From the NCBI GenBank assembly GCA_034509755.1, contig CM067552.1:12061001-12125000 (forward strand): a DNA stretch of 64,000 nt, written 5' to 3'. Each line of letters starts with the position of its first letter. Position 1 is the stretch's first letter. This DNA is from Anisodus tanguticus (Eukaryota; Streptophyta; Magnoliopsida; Solanales; Solanaceae). Of the stretch, positions 22,188 through 33,282 are shown piece by piece. The position numbers and the translations under genes are program-made. The notes beneath the pieces were generated by a model that had not been told where the DNA came from, searched no databases, and saw only the letters and a program-made list of their open reading frames with translations.

Positions 22188-22331
22188 AAAGAGGAAACAA
22201 TTACAACTCAACTATGAGTTAAGTCTTGGAGAATATGATGGGAGACAAGGATGGCAAGTGATCCATTTATATAATAAAATGGTTGTAATTGTATAATTAA
22301 GGAAGCCTTGAGAAAGCCACAAGGCGGAAAT
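22188..22331 (-). promoter_or_regulatory. Laccase upstream region, block B
   Basis: Copy of 6727-6870 with the TATTATATA-like box. It ends where a plus-strand copia LTR starts at 22332. The bases before the LTR (GAAAT) would be the target duplication, but the other element end is missing. Confidence 0.4.
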
Positions 22332-23227
22332 TGTTGGACATTTACTAAATGTGGAAATAAGTATATCTCATTAATTTATGACTCGAATAATTGGGCCCGC
22401 ACGTCGGAAACGTCGTTTCCACACATGTGCACACGTAGTGCCAAGTATCACAAATTTCATTAGTGAAAGAGATATTGGTACAATGTAATACGTTTGAGAC
22501 ATAGAATTATGGACGGTTATTGGCCAAATGACAAAGTATTCCACGTTGGTAAATGAAGGAAGAAGTGTACAAAGAGTAAAATGAAACGAGTCGGGAAATC
22601 GCCGCGGAGCCGTGAAGGGCCGCGGCGCAAATTGGCTGGTCAGCTACTGGAGCCGCGGGAAGTTGGAAAAATCTAGCTGGTCAGCCTTCGGAGGCATAAT
22701 GCTGCGACGAGAAGTTGGAAAAATCTGACGTTTGGATTGGTTTTGGAGCATTGATTCTCCATTACTTGCCACCTGAATTCGCTCAATCAAGTGCAATTAC
22801 ATGGCTATTGAAGGCCATTAGTTGGCTAGTTAAGGGGTCTTCTACTTACACTATAAATTGAGGCCTTTGACTCAATTGAAAGACACAACACTCAACACTT
22901 ACAAAATACTCCAGATTTTCTGAATTCATATTCTTCCTCTCTAGCAAAGTCACTATACTCAAAGTTCTTCAAGAGTAACACTTGAGGTTCCTTTGCTCAC
23001 TTGTTAAAGTTGTTTTTGTATCTTGGGAGACTATTGCTCAACATCGTAAGGGGAGATATACGGTGTAATATTGTCTTAAAGACAGAGTGCCATCACTCGA
23101 CTCAGCAAATCACACAAGCAGTTTGTTAAGATTTTGATTTCCAGTTTTATTGTAATAGTTTGTTTATCATTTCTACTATTATATTAGTTACTTAAATCCC
23201 GTTCCCTACAACAATTGTATCCCAACA
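22332..23227 (+). repeat. 5' LTR of copia element C
   Basis: Begins TGTTGGAC and ends ATCCCAACA, an inverted-repeat TG...CA pair, 896 bp. A TATAAATTGAGGCC promoter box sits at 22852 with a leader (AAGACACAACACTCAACACTT) after it, so transcription would start around 22880. The end is about 40 bp upstream of the gag ATG. Confidence 0.85.
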
Positions 23228-23269
23228 ATTTTAAGACAAGATTTTATTGTAAGTAACTAAGTTAGAAAG

Positions 23270-24330
23270 ATGACTGGTATAAATCAAACTGCTTCTGATT
23301 CTGCTGCTGTTGCTCAAGGCAATCCCTCTACCTTCCCCACTGCTCAAGGCACTCCTAATATTTTTCCGGTTGCTCAAGGATCATCCAATACCTTTGCTGC
23401 CGCTCAAGGGAATGTTGTCGTTCCTCCACCCACTGGATTTCACCATGAACGCCCTGAAAAGTTTATGGGGTCAAACTTCAAGAGATGGCAACAAAAGATT
23501 CTCTTCTATCTGACTGTTATGGGAATGACATATTTCCTAATAGAGGATCCACCACAAGTTGGAGATAAAATGGACCATTCGCCTTCTGAAACGGGTGAAG
23601 GCGGCCTAGGTATCCATATCATTAATGACATGAAGATGGTTCTTGATGCATGGAGTCATAGTGTTTCATGTGTAAAATTACATATTGAACTGCTTGTCAG
23701 ACCCTCTCTACAAGGTGTATTGCACCGTTGGCACTTCCAAAGAGTTGTGGGAGAAGCTACAAAAGAAGTACAACGCACAGGATGCAGGTACTAAGAAATT
23801 CATTGTTGGGAAATTTCTGAAATTTCAAATAGTGGATAGTAAGACAGTGATGTCCCAAGTCTAGGAATTCCAAATGATTTTACATCACCTGGATTTGGAA
23901 GGTATGAAGCCAAACGAGCAGTTTTTGGTTACATCACTGATTGAAAAGTTACCACCTTCGTGGAATGAGTTTATGAGCTACTTAAAGCTCAAGATAAAGG
24001 AGATGACCTTTGAAGAAATTATTATCAAACTCCAAATTCAGGAAGATAATAAGAAGGCCTTGCCTAGGGGTAAACAACCCGCTGAGGCAAAGACAAATCT
24101 GGTTTAGGCCAAAGGGAACCTAAGCAAGAAGCGCAAGTTCCAGAAAGACGACAAGACCCAAGAAGCGGAGAAGTTCAAAGGAAACTGTCACCACTGTGGA
24201 AACCTGGTCATATGATCAAGGACTGCCGCAAGCTCAAGACTGAGCAACAAGAGAAGGCCAAGGCTAAGGGCAAGGCTCAAGTTAACGTTGTCAAGGACCA
24301 GTTTCTGGACGACATGATTCAGGAGTTCTC
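23270..24330 (+). pseudogene. Gag region of copia element C
   Basis: Starts MTGINQTASDSAAVAQG. A run of AQG-spaced repeats covers residues 12-47, then HHERPEKFMGSNFKRWQQK and MTYFLIEDPP, typical of Tnt1-like gag. The frame is lost near 23595, resumes in another frame, has a TAG stop near 23862, continues at 23874-24107 (LPPSWNEFMSYLKLK), and shifts again near 24202 inside the CCHC zinc knuckle (CHHCG, then PGHMIKDCR). Gag would form the particle that packages the RNA. Confidence 0.8.
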
Positions 24331-24339
24331 AGCGGTGGT

Positions 24340-25430
24340 GCTAGAAGCAAACCTGGTTGAGAATCCCATGCAGTGGTGGATGGACACATGTGCTACAAGA
24401 CACATCTGTTCCAATAGAGATGCCTTCTCCACTTATACATCGGTTACAAACAAGAAGTTGTTCATAGGCAACAACACTTCCTCTGACGTGCTGGGGGTAG
24501 GAAAGGTAGTCCTGAAGATGACTTCTGAAAATGAGCTCACTCTGAAGGAAGTGATGCATGTTCCTAAGATTATAAGAAATTTAATTTCAGGTCTTTTATT
24601 GGTTAATGCTGGTTTTAGGCTAGTGTTTGAGTCTAATAAATTTGTAGTCACTCAGAATGGAACATTTGTGGGAAGAGGATTCGTCTGTGAAGGCCTCTTC
24701 AAAGAAACACCATGTCTGTATTACGTAAAAGCAATAATATTGAAGCCTCTTCATCTTACGTTATTAAGTCATATAATTTATGTCATCATAGATTAGGACA
24801 TGTCAACTACAAGTCCATCCAAAGGTTGGTAAAGTTGGAGTTGTTGCCGTCTATCGACGTAAACCCTCAACATAAGTGTGAGGTGTGCATAGAGGCAAAA
24901 CTCACAAAGATTCCATTTCGATCCGTCGAAAGGAATACCACTCCTCTAGAACTTATTCACACAGATATATGGGATTTGAAGTTTGCACAAACTAGAGGGG
25001 GAAATAAGTACTTTGTGACATTCATTGATGATAGCACAAGGTATTGTTACCTTTACATGTTGAAAAGTAAGGATGAAGCATTCCGAAGTTACAATGCAGA
25101 ATTTGAGAACCAACTAAGCATGCAGATTAAATTCATTCGTAGCGATAGAGGGGGAGAATATGTAGCGCCATTTGAGGAATATTGAGCCCAAGAAGGCATT
25201 GTTCATCAAACAACGGCTCCATACTCACCTCAATCGAACGGTGTGGCGGAACGTAAGAACCGCACATTGAAGGAAATGATGAATGTCTTGCTCATCAATT
25301 CCGGTCTTCCCCAAAACATTTGGGGAAAAACTGTCCTTACCGCTAATACGATTCTTAACAGAGTCCCACATAAGGGTAAGGACAAAACTCCATATGAATC
25401 ATGGAAGTGAAAGAAACCCACCTATAAATA
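24340..25430 (+). pseudogene. Protease and integrase region of copia element C
   Basis: The protease site at about 24379 reads MDTCATRHICSNRDAF. The catalytic D-T/S-G has Cys in place of Gly, probably inactivating. GAG-pre-integrase follows, with LCHHRLGHVNYKSI and CEVCIEAK forming the HHCC zinc site (24775-24900). The integrase core has HTDIW, FIDDSTRYCYLY, IRSDRGGEY and, after a stop at 25183, NGVAERKNRTLKEMM with the catalytic Glu. More stops follow at about 25408, 25481 and 25556. The frame changes between protease and integrase around 24720. Confidence 0.85.
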
Positions 25431-25752
25431 TTTAAAGGTGTGGGGTTGTCTGGCAAAGGTCGAAGTACCCAAGCCAAAGTAGGTCAAGATTGGGCCAAAG
25501 ACTGTAGATTGCATATTCATCGGATATGCAAATAACAGTAGTGCTTATCGCTTCTAAGTGCATAAGTCAGATATTCCAGATATCCACGGGGGTACAATCA
25601 TGGAATCAAGGAATGCACAATTATTTGCAAATACCTTTCCTAGAAAGGAAAAAGACATAACCTCTCGCAAATGAAGTTATGAAGAAAGCTCTCAGGAACC
25701 GGGAGTCATTGACGGCCCGAATCTAGATGGTTCAGATCTAGTGGATCTCTAG

Positions 25753-27400
25753 GTGGCTAAATATCCGAAATCTAGTGTTCCAGATTCTCAGAACTTGGAG
25801 AATCCAGACATGGAACTAAGGCGAAGTAAAAGGGCCAGGAAGGATAAATACTTCGGTCCTGACTTGGTAGCTTATATGGTTGATGATGAACCAAGGACAA
25901 TTGCTGAAGCATTGTCAACTCCAGAGGCATCGCTCTGGAAAGAAGCTATTGAGAGTGAAATAGGCTCAATTCTGTATAACCATACTTGGGAGTTGATTGA
26001 TCTTCCTCCGAGAAATAAACGGTTGGGTTGTAAATAGATACTCAAATAGAAGTATAACACAGATGGGTCTATAGCTAAGTACAAGGCCAGGTTGGTAGTC
26101 AAGGGCTATCGGCAGAAGGAAGGCCTTGACTACTTTGACACGTACTCCCCGGTGTCTAGGATGACATCCATACGAGTATTCATTCGGATCGCATCATTGC
26201 GTAACCTTGAGATACATCAAATGGATGTCAAGACAGCCTTCCTAAATGGTAATTTGTAAGAAGAAATTTATATGGACCAACCCGAGGGGTATGTGGTTCA
26301 AGGGCAAGAGAAGAAAGTCTATCGTCTTGTCAAATCTCTGTACTGGCTAAAACAAGCCCCGAAGCAATGGCACAAAAAATTTGATAGTACTCTAATATTG
26401 AAGGGTTTCGCCATTAATGAGTGTGACAAATGTGTCTACATGAAAGATAACTCTGACTCGTTTGTTATGATATGCCTATATGTAGACGACATGTTGATCA
26501 CAGGGAGCAGTTCTAGCATAATTCTAGAGACTAAGAACATGTTGAAACAATGCTTCGACATGAAGGATATGGATATCATAGATGTCATCTTAGGGATAAA
26601 AATCTCTAAGACGTCAGACAGACTGGTCTTATCTCAGTCTCACTACATCGAGGATGTTTTGAGAAAGTTCGAGATGTTAGACAGTTCGCCTATAAAGTCA
26701 CCAATGGATAGAAATAAAAAAACTTGATAAAAATCATGGTGCACTTATATGCCAGGAACAATATGCACAGGTGGTCGGTAGTTTGATACACATAACAAAC
26801 TGCACCCGACCTGATATTGCTTATGCAGTCAACAAGTTGGCTAGGTTTACTCGTAATCCGAGTAATGATCACTGGAAGGCGTTGAATCGGGTACTTCAAT
26901 ACCTGAAATACATGCTAATTTACGGGTTGCATTATTCGAGATATCCAGCTGTACTAGAGGGGTATAATGATGCAAACTGGATATCTGATATAGAGAACAC
27001 CAAGTCCACCAGTGGGTATGTATTTACAATTGGTGGTGGGGCTATGTCTTGGAAATCTTCTAAGCAAACTTGCATCGCCCGATCCACGATGGAATCAGAC
27101 TTTATCGCTTTAGAAAGGAGGAGAAGAAGCTGAGTGGCTTCACGACTTCTTAGAGGATGTTCCTTGCTGGAACAAAACCATACCTTCTGTAATGATCCAC
27201 CGGGACAACCAGTCGGCTCTAGTAAGGGCACATAATGCTATGTACAATGTCAAGTCTCGTCATATTCGATGGAGGCATAAGACCGTTAGGCAGCTGATCA
27301 CCACGGGTATAATATCCATTGATTACATAAAGTCAAAGGATAATATAGCAGGTCACTGACAAAGGGCTTATCCAAGGATCAGATGTTCTGCCTGTCTAGG
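25753..27400 (+). pseudogene. Reverse transcriptase and RNase H region of copia element C
   Basis: Begins with LRRSKRARKDKYFGPD and the EALSTPEASLWKEAIESE lead-in. Reverse transcriptase has the catalytic YVDD at 26479-26490, in an open stretch from 26272. The earlier part has stops near 26036, 26048 and 26258. RNase H covers 26771-27350, with RPDIAYAVNKLARF, the NDANWISD region with a catalytic Asp, SGYVFTIGGGAMSWKSSKQ and, after a frameshift near 27110, EWLHDFLED and SRHIRWRHK. The tail TKGLSKDQMF marks the Pol end. The YVDD is intact but the protein is not. Confidence 0.85.
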
Positions 27401-27863
27401 GGAATGAGCTTAAAACCCAAAGTATAAGGACCAATACGGTGGTAACCCAACCTTACTGACTGGAGATCCTAGGAATTAGGTTCAATGGGAAAACTAAGCT
27501 GCAAAAAGGTTAAAAGTTAAATCTACCATTTACCTAGCTCATTAGTCATCAACCATAGTCCATTAGCTAAACCTCAACATTTGTTATATTTGAACTCCCA
27601 TCTTTTATAAATTAGAACTAAAGACTTGTGTGGATTATCCGAGAAACTAATCCCATTTAGTTTATAGGTGTTAGCGAGTTAACACATCACCCTCTATACT
27701 ATCATACTAACAGATTAACTAACATCACACAAAGGTACTTAGTTAACAGGAGACTCAACACTTAACAAAGATGTGAAATAGGACTTATCAACACCATTAA
27801 TTAAACTGATATTAAATAGGTCAACTGATCTTTTAATCAAGCAAAGTAAATACGCTATATCAA

Positions 27864-27875
27864 TTAGTTAACTAA
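27864..27875. other. Perfect palindrome in each satellite monomer
   Basis: TTAGTTAACTAA is self-complementary and recurs once in every monomer that I checked. The monomer also has GTTAAC in three other places (about 200, 270 and 770 bp from the unit start). Whether it binds a protein is unknown. Confidence 0.6.
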
Positions 27876-30800
27876 GATGATCTAACATACAACTACATGA
27901 TTGTGCTAACCATTATCACAACATACAAACCATAACTTAAACCAACTAACAAACACACAAGCACATAAAATCGCAGAAAAAGGAAGTAGAATTAGCTTTT
28001 CTTGGTCGGGGATGGAGTTTGAGGAATCCTTTGAGCTCCTTAGCAACCCACAAAAAGCAAGCAAAATTTTAGAAAATAAAACTAATTTTCCTCTAAATAA
28101 AACTAAGAGCATATATTAACGCATATCAAGTCCTATTTTTACTCAGATACTAGTAAACAAAAGGGGAAGGGAAAAGGATCATGCTTATAGGAACAAGAAA
28201 AAGTAATTTTGAAATCTTAAATCAAATCTCATAAATTTGAAACATTCTTACTTCAAAAACCAAGCTTTGCAAGTTAACGGCCTTACACAGAAGTAACAAG
28301 TGAAGACACATGCAAATATCACATTTTATATTTACTTAATCCTTATATAAAGCAACTTACTCATTTACTTAAGCAAAAATCAAGAACATACAGTGTAAAA
28401 TCAATTTCATGAAAAAGCAATCCACACATCTGATTACAACATCAACTCTGTTCGGAACTCAATTAAAAGCAAAACAGTTAAATCTACCATTTACCTAGCT
28501 CATTAGTCATCAACCATAGTCCATTAGCTAAACCTCAACATTTGTTATATTTGAACTCCCGTCTTTTATAAATTAGAACTAAAGACTTGTGTGGATTATC
28601 CGAGAAACTAATCCCATTTAGTTTATAGGTGTTAGCAGAGTTAACACATCACCCTCTATACTATCATACTAACAGATTAACTAACATCACACAAAGGTAC
28701 TTAGTTAACAGGAGACTCAACACTTAACAAGATGTGAAATAGGACTTATCAACACCATTAATTAAACTGATATTAAATAGGTCAACTGATCTTTTAATCA
28801 AGCAAAGTAAATACGCTATATCAATTAGTTAACTAAGATGATCTAACATACAACTACATGATTGTGCTAACCATTATCACAACATACAAACCATAACTTA
28901 AACCAACTAACAAACACACAAGCACATAAAATCGCGAGAAAAAGGAAGTAGAATTAGCTTTTCTTGGTCGGGGATGGAGTTTGAGGAATCCTTTGAGCTC
29001 CTTAGCAACCCACAAAAAGCAAGCAAAATTTTAGAAAATAAAACTAATTTTCCTCTAAATAAAACTAAGAGCATATATTAACGCATATCAAGTCCTATTT
29101 TTACTCAGATACTAGTAAACAAAAGGGGAAGGGAAAAGGATCATGCTTATAGGAACAAGAAAAAGTAATTTTGAAATCTTAAATCAAATCTCATAAATTT
29201 GAAACATTCTTACTTCAAAAACCAAGCTTTGCAAGTTAACGGCCTTACACGAAGTAACAAGTGAAGACACATGCAAATATCACATTTTATATTTACTTAA
29301 TCCTTATATAAAGCAACTTACTCATTTACTTAAGCAAAAATCAAGAACATACAGTGTAAAATCAATTTCATGAAAAAGCAATCCACACATCCGATTACAA
29401 CATCAACTCGTTCGGAACTCAATTAAAAGCAAAACGAGTTAAATCTACCATTTACCTAGCTCATTAGTCATCAACCATAGTCCATTAGCTAAACCTCAAC
29501 ATTTGTTATATTTGAACTCCCGTCTTTTATAAATTAGAACTAAAGACTTGTGTGGATTATCCGAGAAACTAATCCCATTTAGTTTATAGGTGTTAGCGAG
29601 AGTTAACACATCACCCTCTATACTATCATACTAACAGATTAACTAACATCACACAAAGGTACTTAGTTAACAGGAGACTCAACACTTAACAAAGATGTGA
29701 AATAGGACTTATCAACACCATTAATTAAACTGATATTAAATAGGTCAACTGATCTTTTAATCAAGCAAAGTAAATACGCTATATCAATTAGTTAACTAAG
29801 ATGATCTAACATACAACTACATGATTGTGCTAACCATTATCACAACATACAAACCATAACTTAAACCAACTAACAAACACACAAGCACATAAAATCGCAG
29901 AAAAAGGAAGTAGAATTAGCTTTTCTTGGTCGGGGATGGAGTTTGAGGAATCCTTTGAGCTCCTTAGCAACCCACAAAAAGCAAGCAAAATTTTAGAAAA
30001 TAAAACTAATTTTCCTCTAAATAAAACTAAGAGCATATATTAACGCATATCAAGTCCTATTTTTACTCAGATACTAGTAAACAAAAGGGGAAGGGAAAAG
30101 GATCATGCTTATAGGAACAAGAAAAAGTAATTTTGAAATCTTAAATCAAATCTCATAAATTTGAAACATTCTTACTTCAAAAACCAAGCTTTGCAAGTTA
30201 ACGGCCTTACACAGAAGTAACAAGTGAAGACACATGCAAATATCACATTTTATATTTACTTAATCCTTATATAAAGCAACTTACTCATTTACTTAAGCAA
30301 AAATCAAGAACATACAGTGTAAAATCAATTTCATGAAAAAGCAATCCACACATCTGATTACAACATCAACTCTGTTCGGAACTCAATTAAAAGCAAAAGA
30401 GTTAAATCTACCATTTACCTAGCTCATTAGTCATCAACCATAGTCCATTAGCTAAACCTCAACATTTGTTATATTTGAACTCCCGTCTTTTATAAATTAG
30501 AACTAAAGACTTGTGTGGATTATCCGAGAAACTAATCCCATTTAGTTTATAGGTGTTAGCAGAGTTAACACATCACCCTCTATACTATCATACTAACAGA
30601 TTAACTAACATCACACAAAGGTACTTAGTTAACAGAGACTCAACACTTAACAAAGATGTGAAATAGGACTTATCAACACCATTAATTAAACCGATATTAA
30701 ATAGGTCAACTGATCTTTTAATCAAGCAAAGTAAATACGCTATATCAATTAGTTAACTAAGATGATCTAACATACAACTACATGATTGTGCTAACCATTA

Positions 30801-31361
30801 TCACAACATACAAACCATAACTTAAACCAACTAACAAACACACAAGCACATAAAATCGCAGAAAAAGGAAGTAGAATTAGCTTTTCTTGGTCGGGGATGG
30901 AGTTTGAGGAATCCTTTGAGCTCCTTAGCAACCCACAAAAAGCAAGCAAAATTTTAGAAAATAAAACTAATTTTCCTCTAAATAAAACTAAGAGCATATA
31001 TTAACGCATATCAAGTCCTATTTTTACTCAGATACTAGTAAACAAAAGGGGAAGGGAAAAGGATCATGCTTATAGGAACAAGAAAAAGTAATTTTGAAAT
31101 CTTAAATCAAATCTCATAAATTTGAAACATTCTTACTTCAAAAACCAAGCTTTGCAAGTTAACGGCCTTACACAGAAGTAACAAGTGAAGACACATGCAA
31201 ATATCACATTTTATATTTACTTAATCCTTATATAAAGCAACTTACTCATTTACTTAAGCAAAAATCAAGAACATACAGGGTAAAATCAATTTCATGAAAA
31301 AGCAATCCACACATCTGATTACAACATCAACTCTGTTCGGAACTCAATTAAAAGCAAAAGA

Positions 31362-32319
31362 GTTAAATCTACCATTTACCTAGCTCATTAGTCATCAACC
31401 ATAGTCCATTAGCTAAACCTCAACATTTGTTATATTTGAACTCCCGTCTTTTATAAATTAGAACTAAAGACTTGTGTGGATTATCCGAGAAACTAATCCC
31501 ATTTAGTTTATAGGTGTTAGCAGAGTTAACACATCACCCTCTATACTATCATACTAACAGATTAACTAACATCACACAAAGGTACTTAGTTAACAGGAGA
31601 CTCAACACTTAACAGTATGTGAAATAGGACTTATCAACACCATTAATTAAACTGATATTAAATAGGTCAACTGATCTTTTAATCAAGCAAAGTAAATACG
31701 CTATATCAATTAGTTAACTAAGATGATCTAACATACAACTACATGATTGTGCTAACCATTATCACAACATACAAACCATAACTTAAACCAACTAACAAAC
31801 ACACAAGCACATAAAATCGCAGAAAAAGGAAGTAGAATTAGCTTTTCTTGGTCGGGGATGGAGTTTGAGGAATCCTTTGAGCTCCTTAGCAACCCACAAA
31901 AAGCAAGCAAAATTTTAGAAAATAAAACTAATTTTCCTCTAAATAAAACTAAGAGCATATATTAACGCATATCAAGTCCTATTTTTACTCAGATACTAGT
32001 AAACAAAAGGGGAAGGGAAAAGGATCATGCTTATAGGAACAAGAAAAAGTAATTTTGAAATCTTAAATCAAATCTCATAAATTTGAAACATTCTTACTTC
32101 AAAAACCAAGCTTTGCAAGTTAACGGCCTTACACAGAAGTAACAAGTGAAGACACATGCAAATATCACATTTTATATTTACTTAATCCTTATATAAAGCA
32201 ACTTACTCATTTACTTAAGCAAAAATCAAGAACATACAGTGTAAAATCAATTTCATGAAAAAGCAATCCACACATCTGATTACAACATCAACTCGTTCGA
32301 ACTCAATTAAAAGCAAAAG
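31362..32319. repeat. Representative satellite monomer (unit 5)
   Basis: Landmarks in order: GTTAAATCTACC start; a TTTAGTTTATAGGTGTTAG stretch; three TTAACTAAC/AGTTAAC phrases; a perfect 12-bp palindrome TTAGTTAACTAA; the only GC-richer patch (CTTGGTCGGGGATGGAGTTT) near 31846-31865; an AAAAGGGGAAGGGAAAAGG purine run near 32003-32021; and the AATTAAAAGC end. A 68-codon frame on the minus strand (31752-31958) is open in most units simply because units are near-identical. It has no family match I know and I do not call it a gene. Confidence 0.8.
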
Positions 32320-33282
32320 AGTTAAATCTACCATTTACCTAGCTCATTAGTCATCAACCATAGTCCATTAGCTAAACCTCAACATTTGTTATATTTGAAC
32401 TCCCGTCTTTTATAAATTAGAACTAAAGACTTGTGTGGATTATCCGAGAAACTAATCCCATTTAGTTTATAGGTGTTAGCAGAGTTAACACATCACCCTC
32501 TATACTATCATACTAACAGATTAACTAACATCACACAAAGGTACTTAGTTAACAGGAGACTCAACACTTAACAAAGTATGTGAAATAGGACTTATCAACA
32601 CCATTAATTAAACCGATATTAAATAGGTCAACTGATCTTTTAATCAAGCAAAGTAAATACGCTATATCAATTAGTTAACTAAGATGATCTAACATACAAC
32701 TACATGATTGTGCTAACCATTATCACAACATACAAACCATAACTTAAACCAACTAACAAACACACAAGCACATAAAATCGCAGAAAAAGGAAGTAGAATT
32801 AGCTTTTCTTGGTCGGGGATGGAGTTTGAGGAATCCTTTGAGCTCCTTAGCAACCCACAAAAAGCAAGCAAAATTTTAGAAAATAAAACTAATTTTCCTC
32901 TAAATAAAACTAAGAGCATATATTAACGCATATCAAGTCCTATTTTTACTCAGATACTAGTAAACAAAAGGGGAAGGGAAAAGGATCATGCTTATAGGAA
33001 CAAGAAAAAGTAATTTTGAAATCTTAAATCAAATCTCATAAATTTGAAACATTCTTACTTCAAAAACCAAGCTTTGCAAGTTAACGGCCTTACACGAAGT
33101 AACAAGTGAAGACACATGCAAATAACATTTTATATTTACTTAATCCTTATATAAAGCAACTTACTCATTTACTTAAGCAAAAATCAAGAACATACAGTGT
33201 AAAATCAATTTCATGAAAAAGCAATCCACACATCTCGATTACAACATCAACTCTCGTTCGGAACTCAATTAAAAGCAAAACA

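Larger units (their letters stand above)
22332..27515 (+). mobile_element. Ty1/copia element C, 5' LTR and internal region, 3' LTR missing
   Basis: Plus-strand element with 5' LTR, gag, CCHC zinc knuckle, protease, GAG-pre-integrase, integrase, reverse transcriptase and RNase H in the copia order. It carries at least nine in-frame stops and several frameshifts. The sequence after RNase H (27360-27505) is the usual copia tail leading to the 3' LTR, but the satellite begins at about 27516, before any polypurine tract or LTR. The primer-binding site after the 5' LTR is decayed (TTTTAAGACAAG where TTGGTATCAGAGCAAG is expected). Confidence 0.9.

Noticed and set aside
24341..24651. Minus-strand frames opposite copia protease
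   Set aside because: Shadows of the plus-strand Pol sequence.
31752..31958. 68-codon minus-strand open frame repeated in most satellite units
   Set aside because: It is conserved only because the units are near-identical. It matches no family I know, is frameshifted in several units at the variable GCAGAAAA site, and has hydrophobic low-complexity character.
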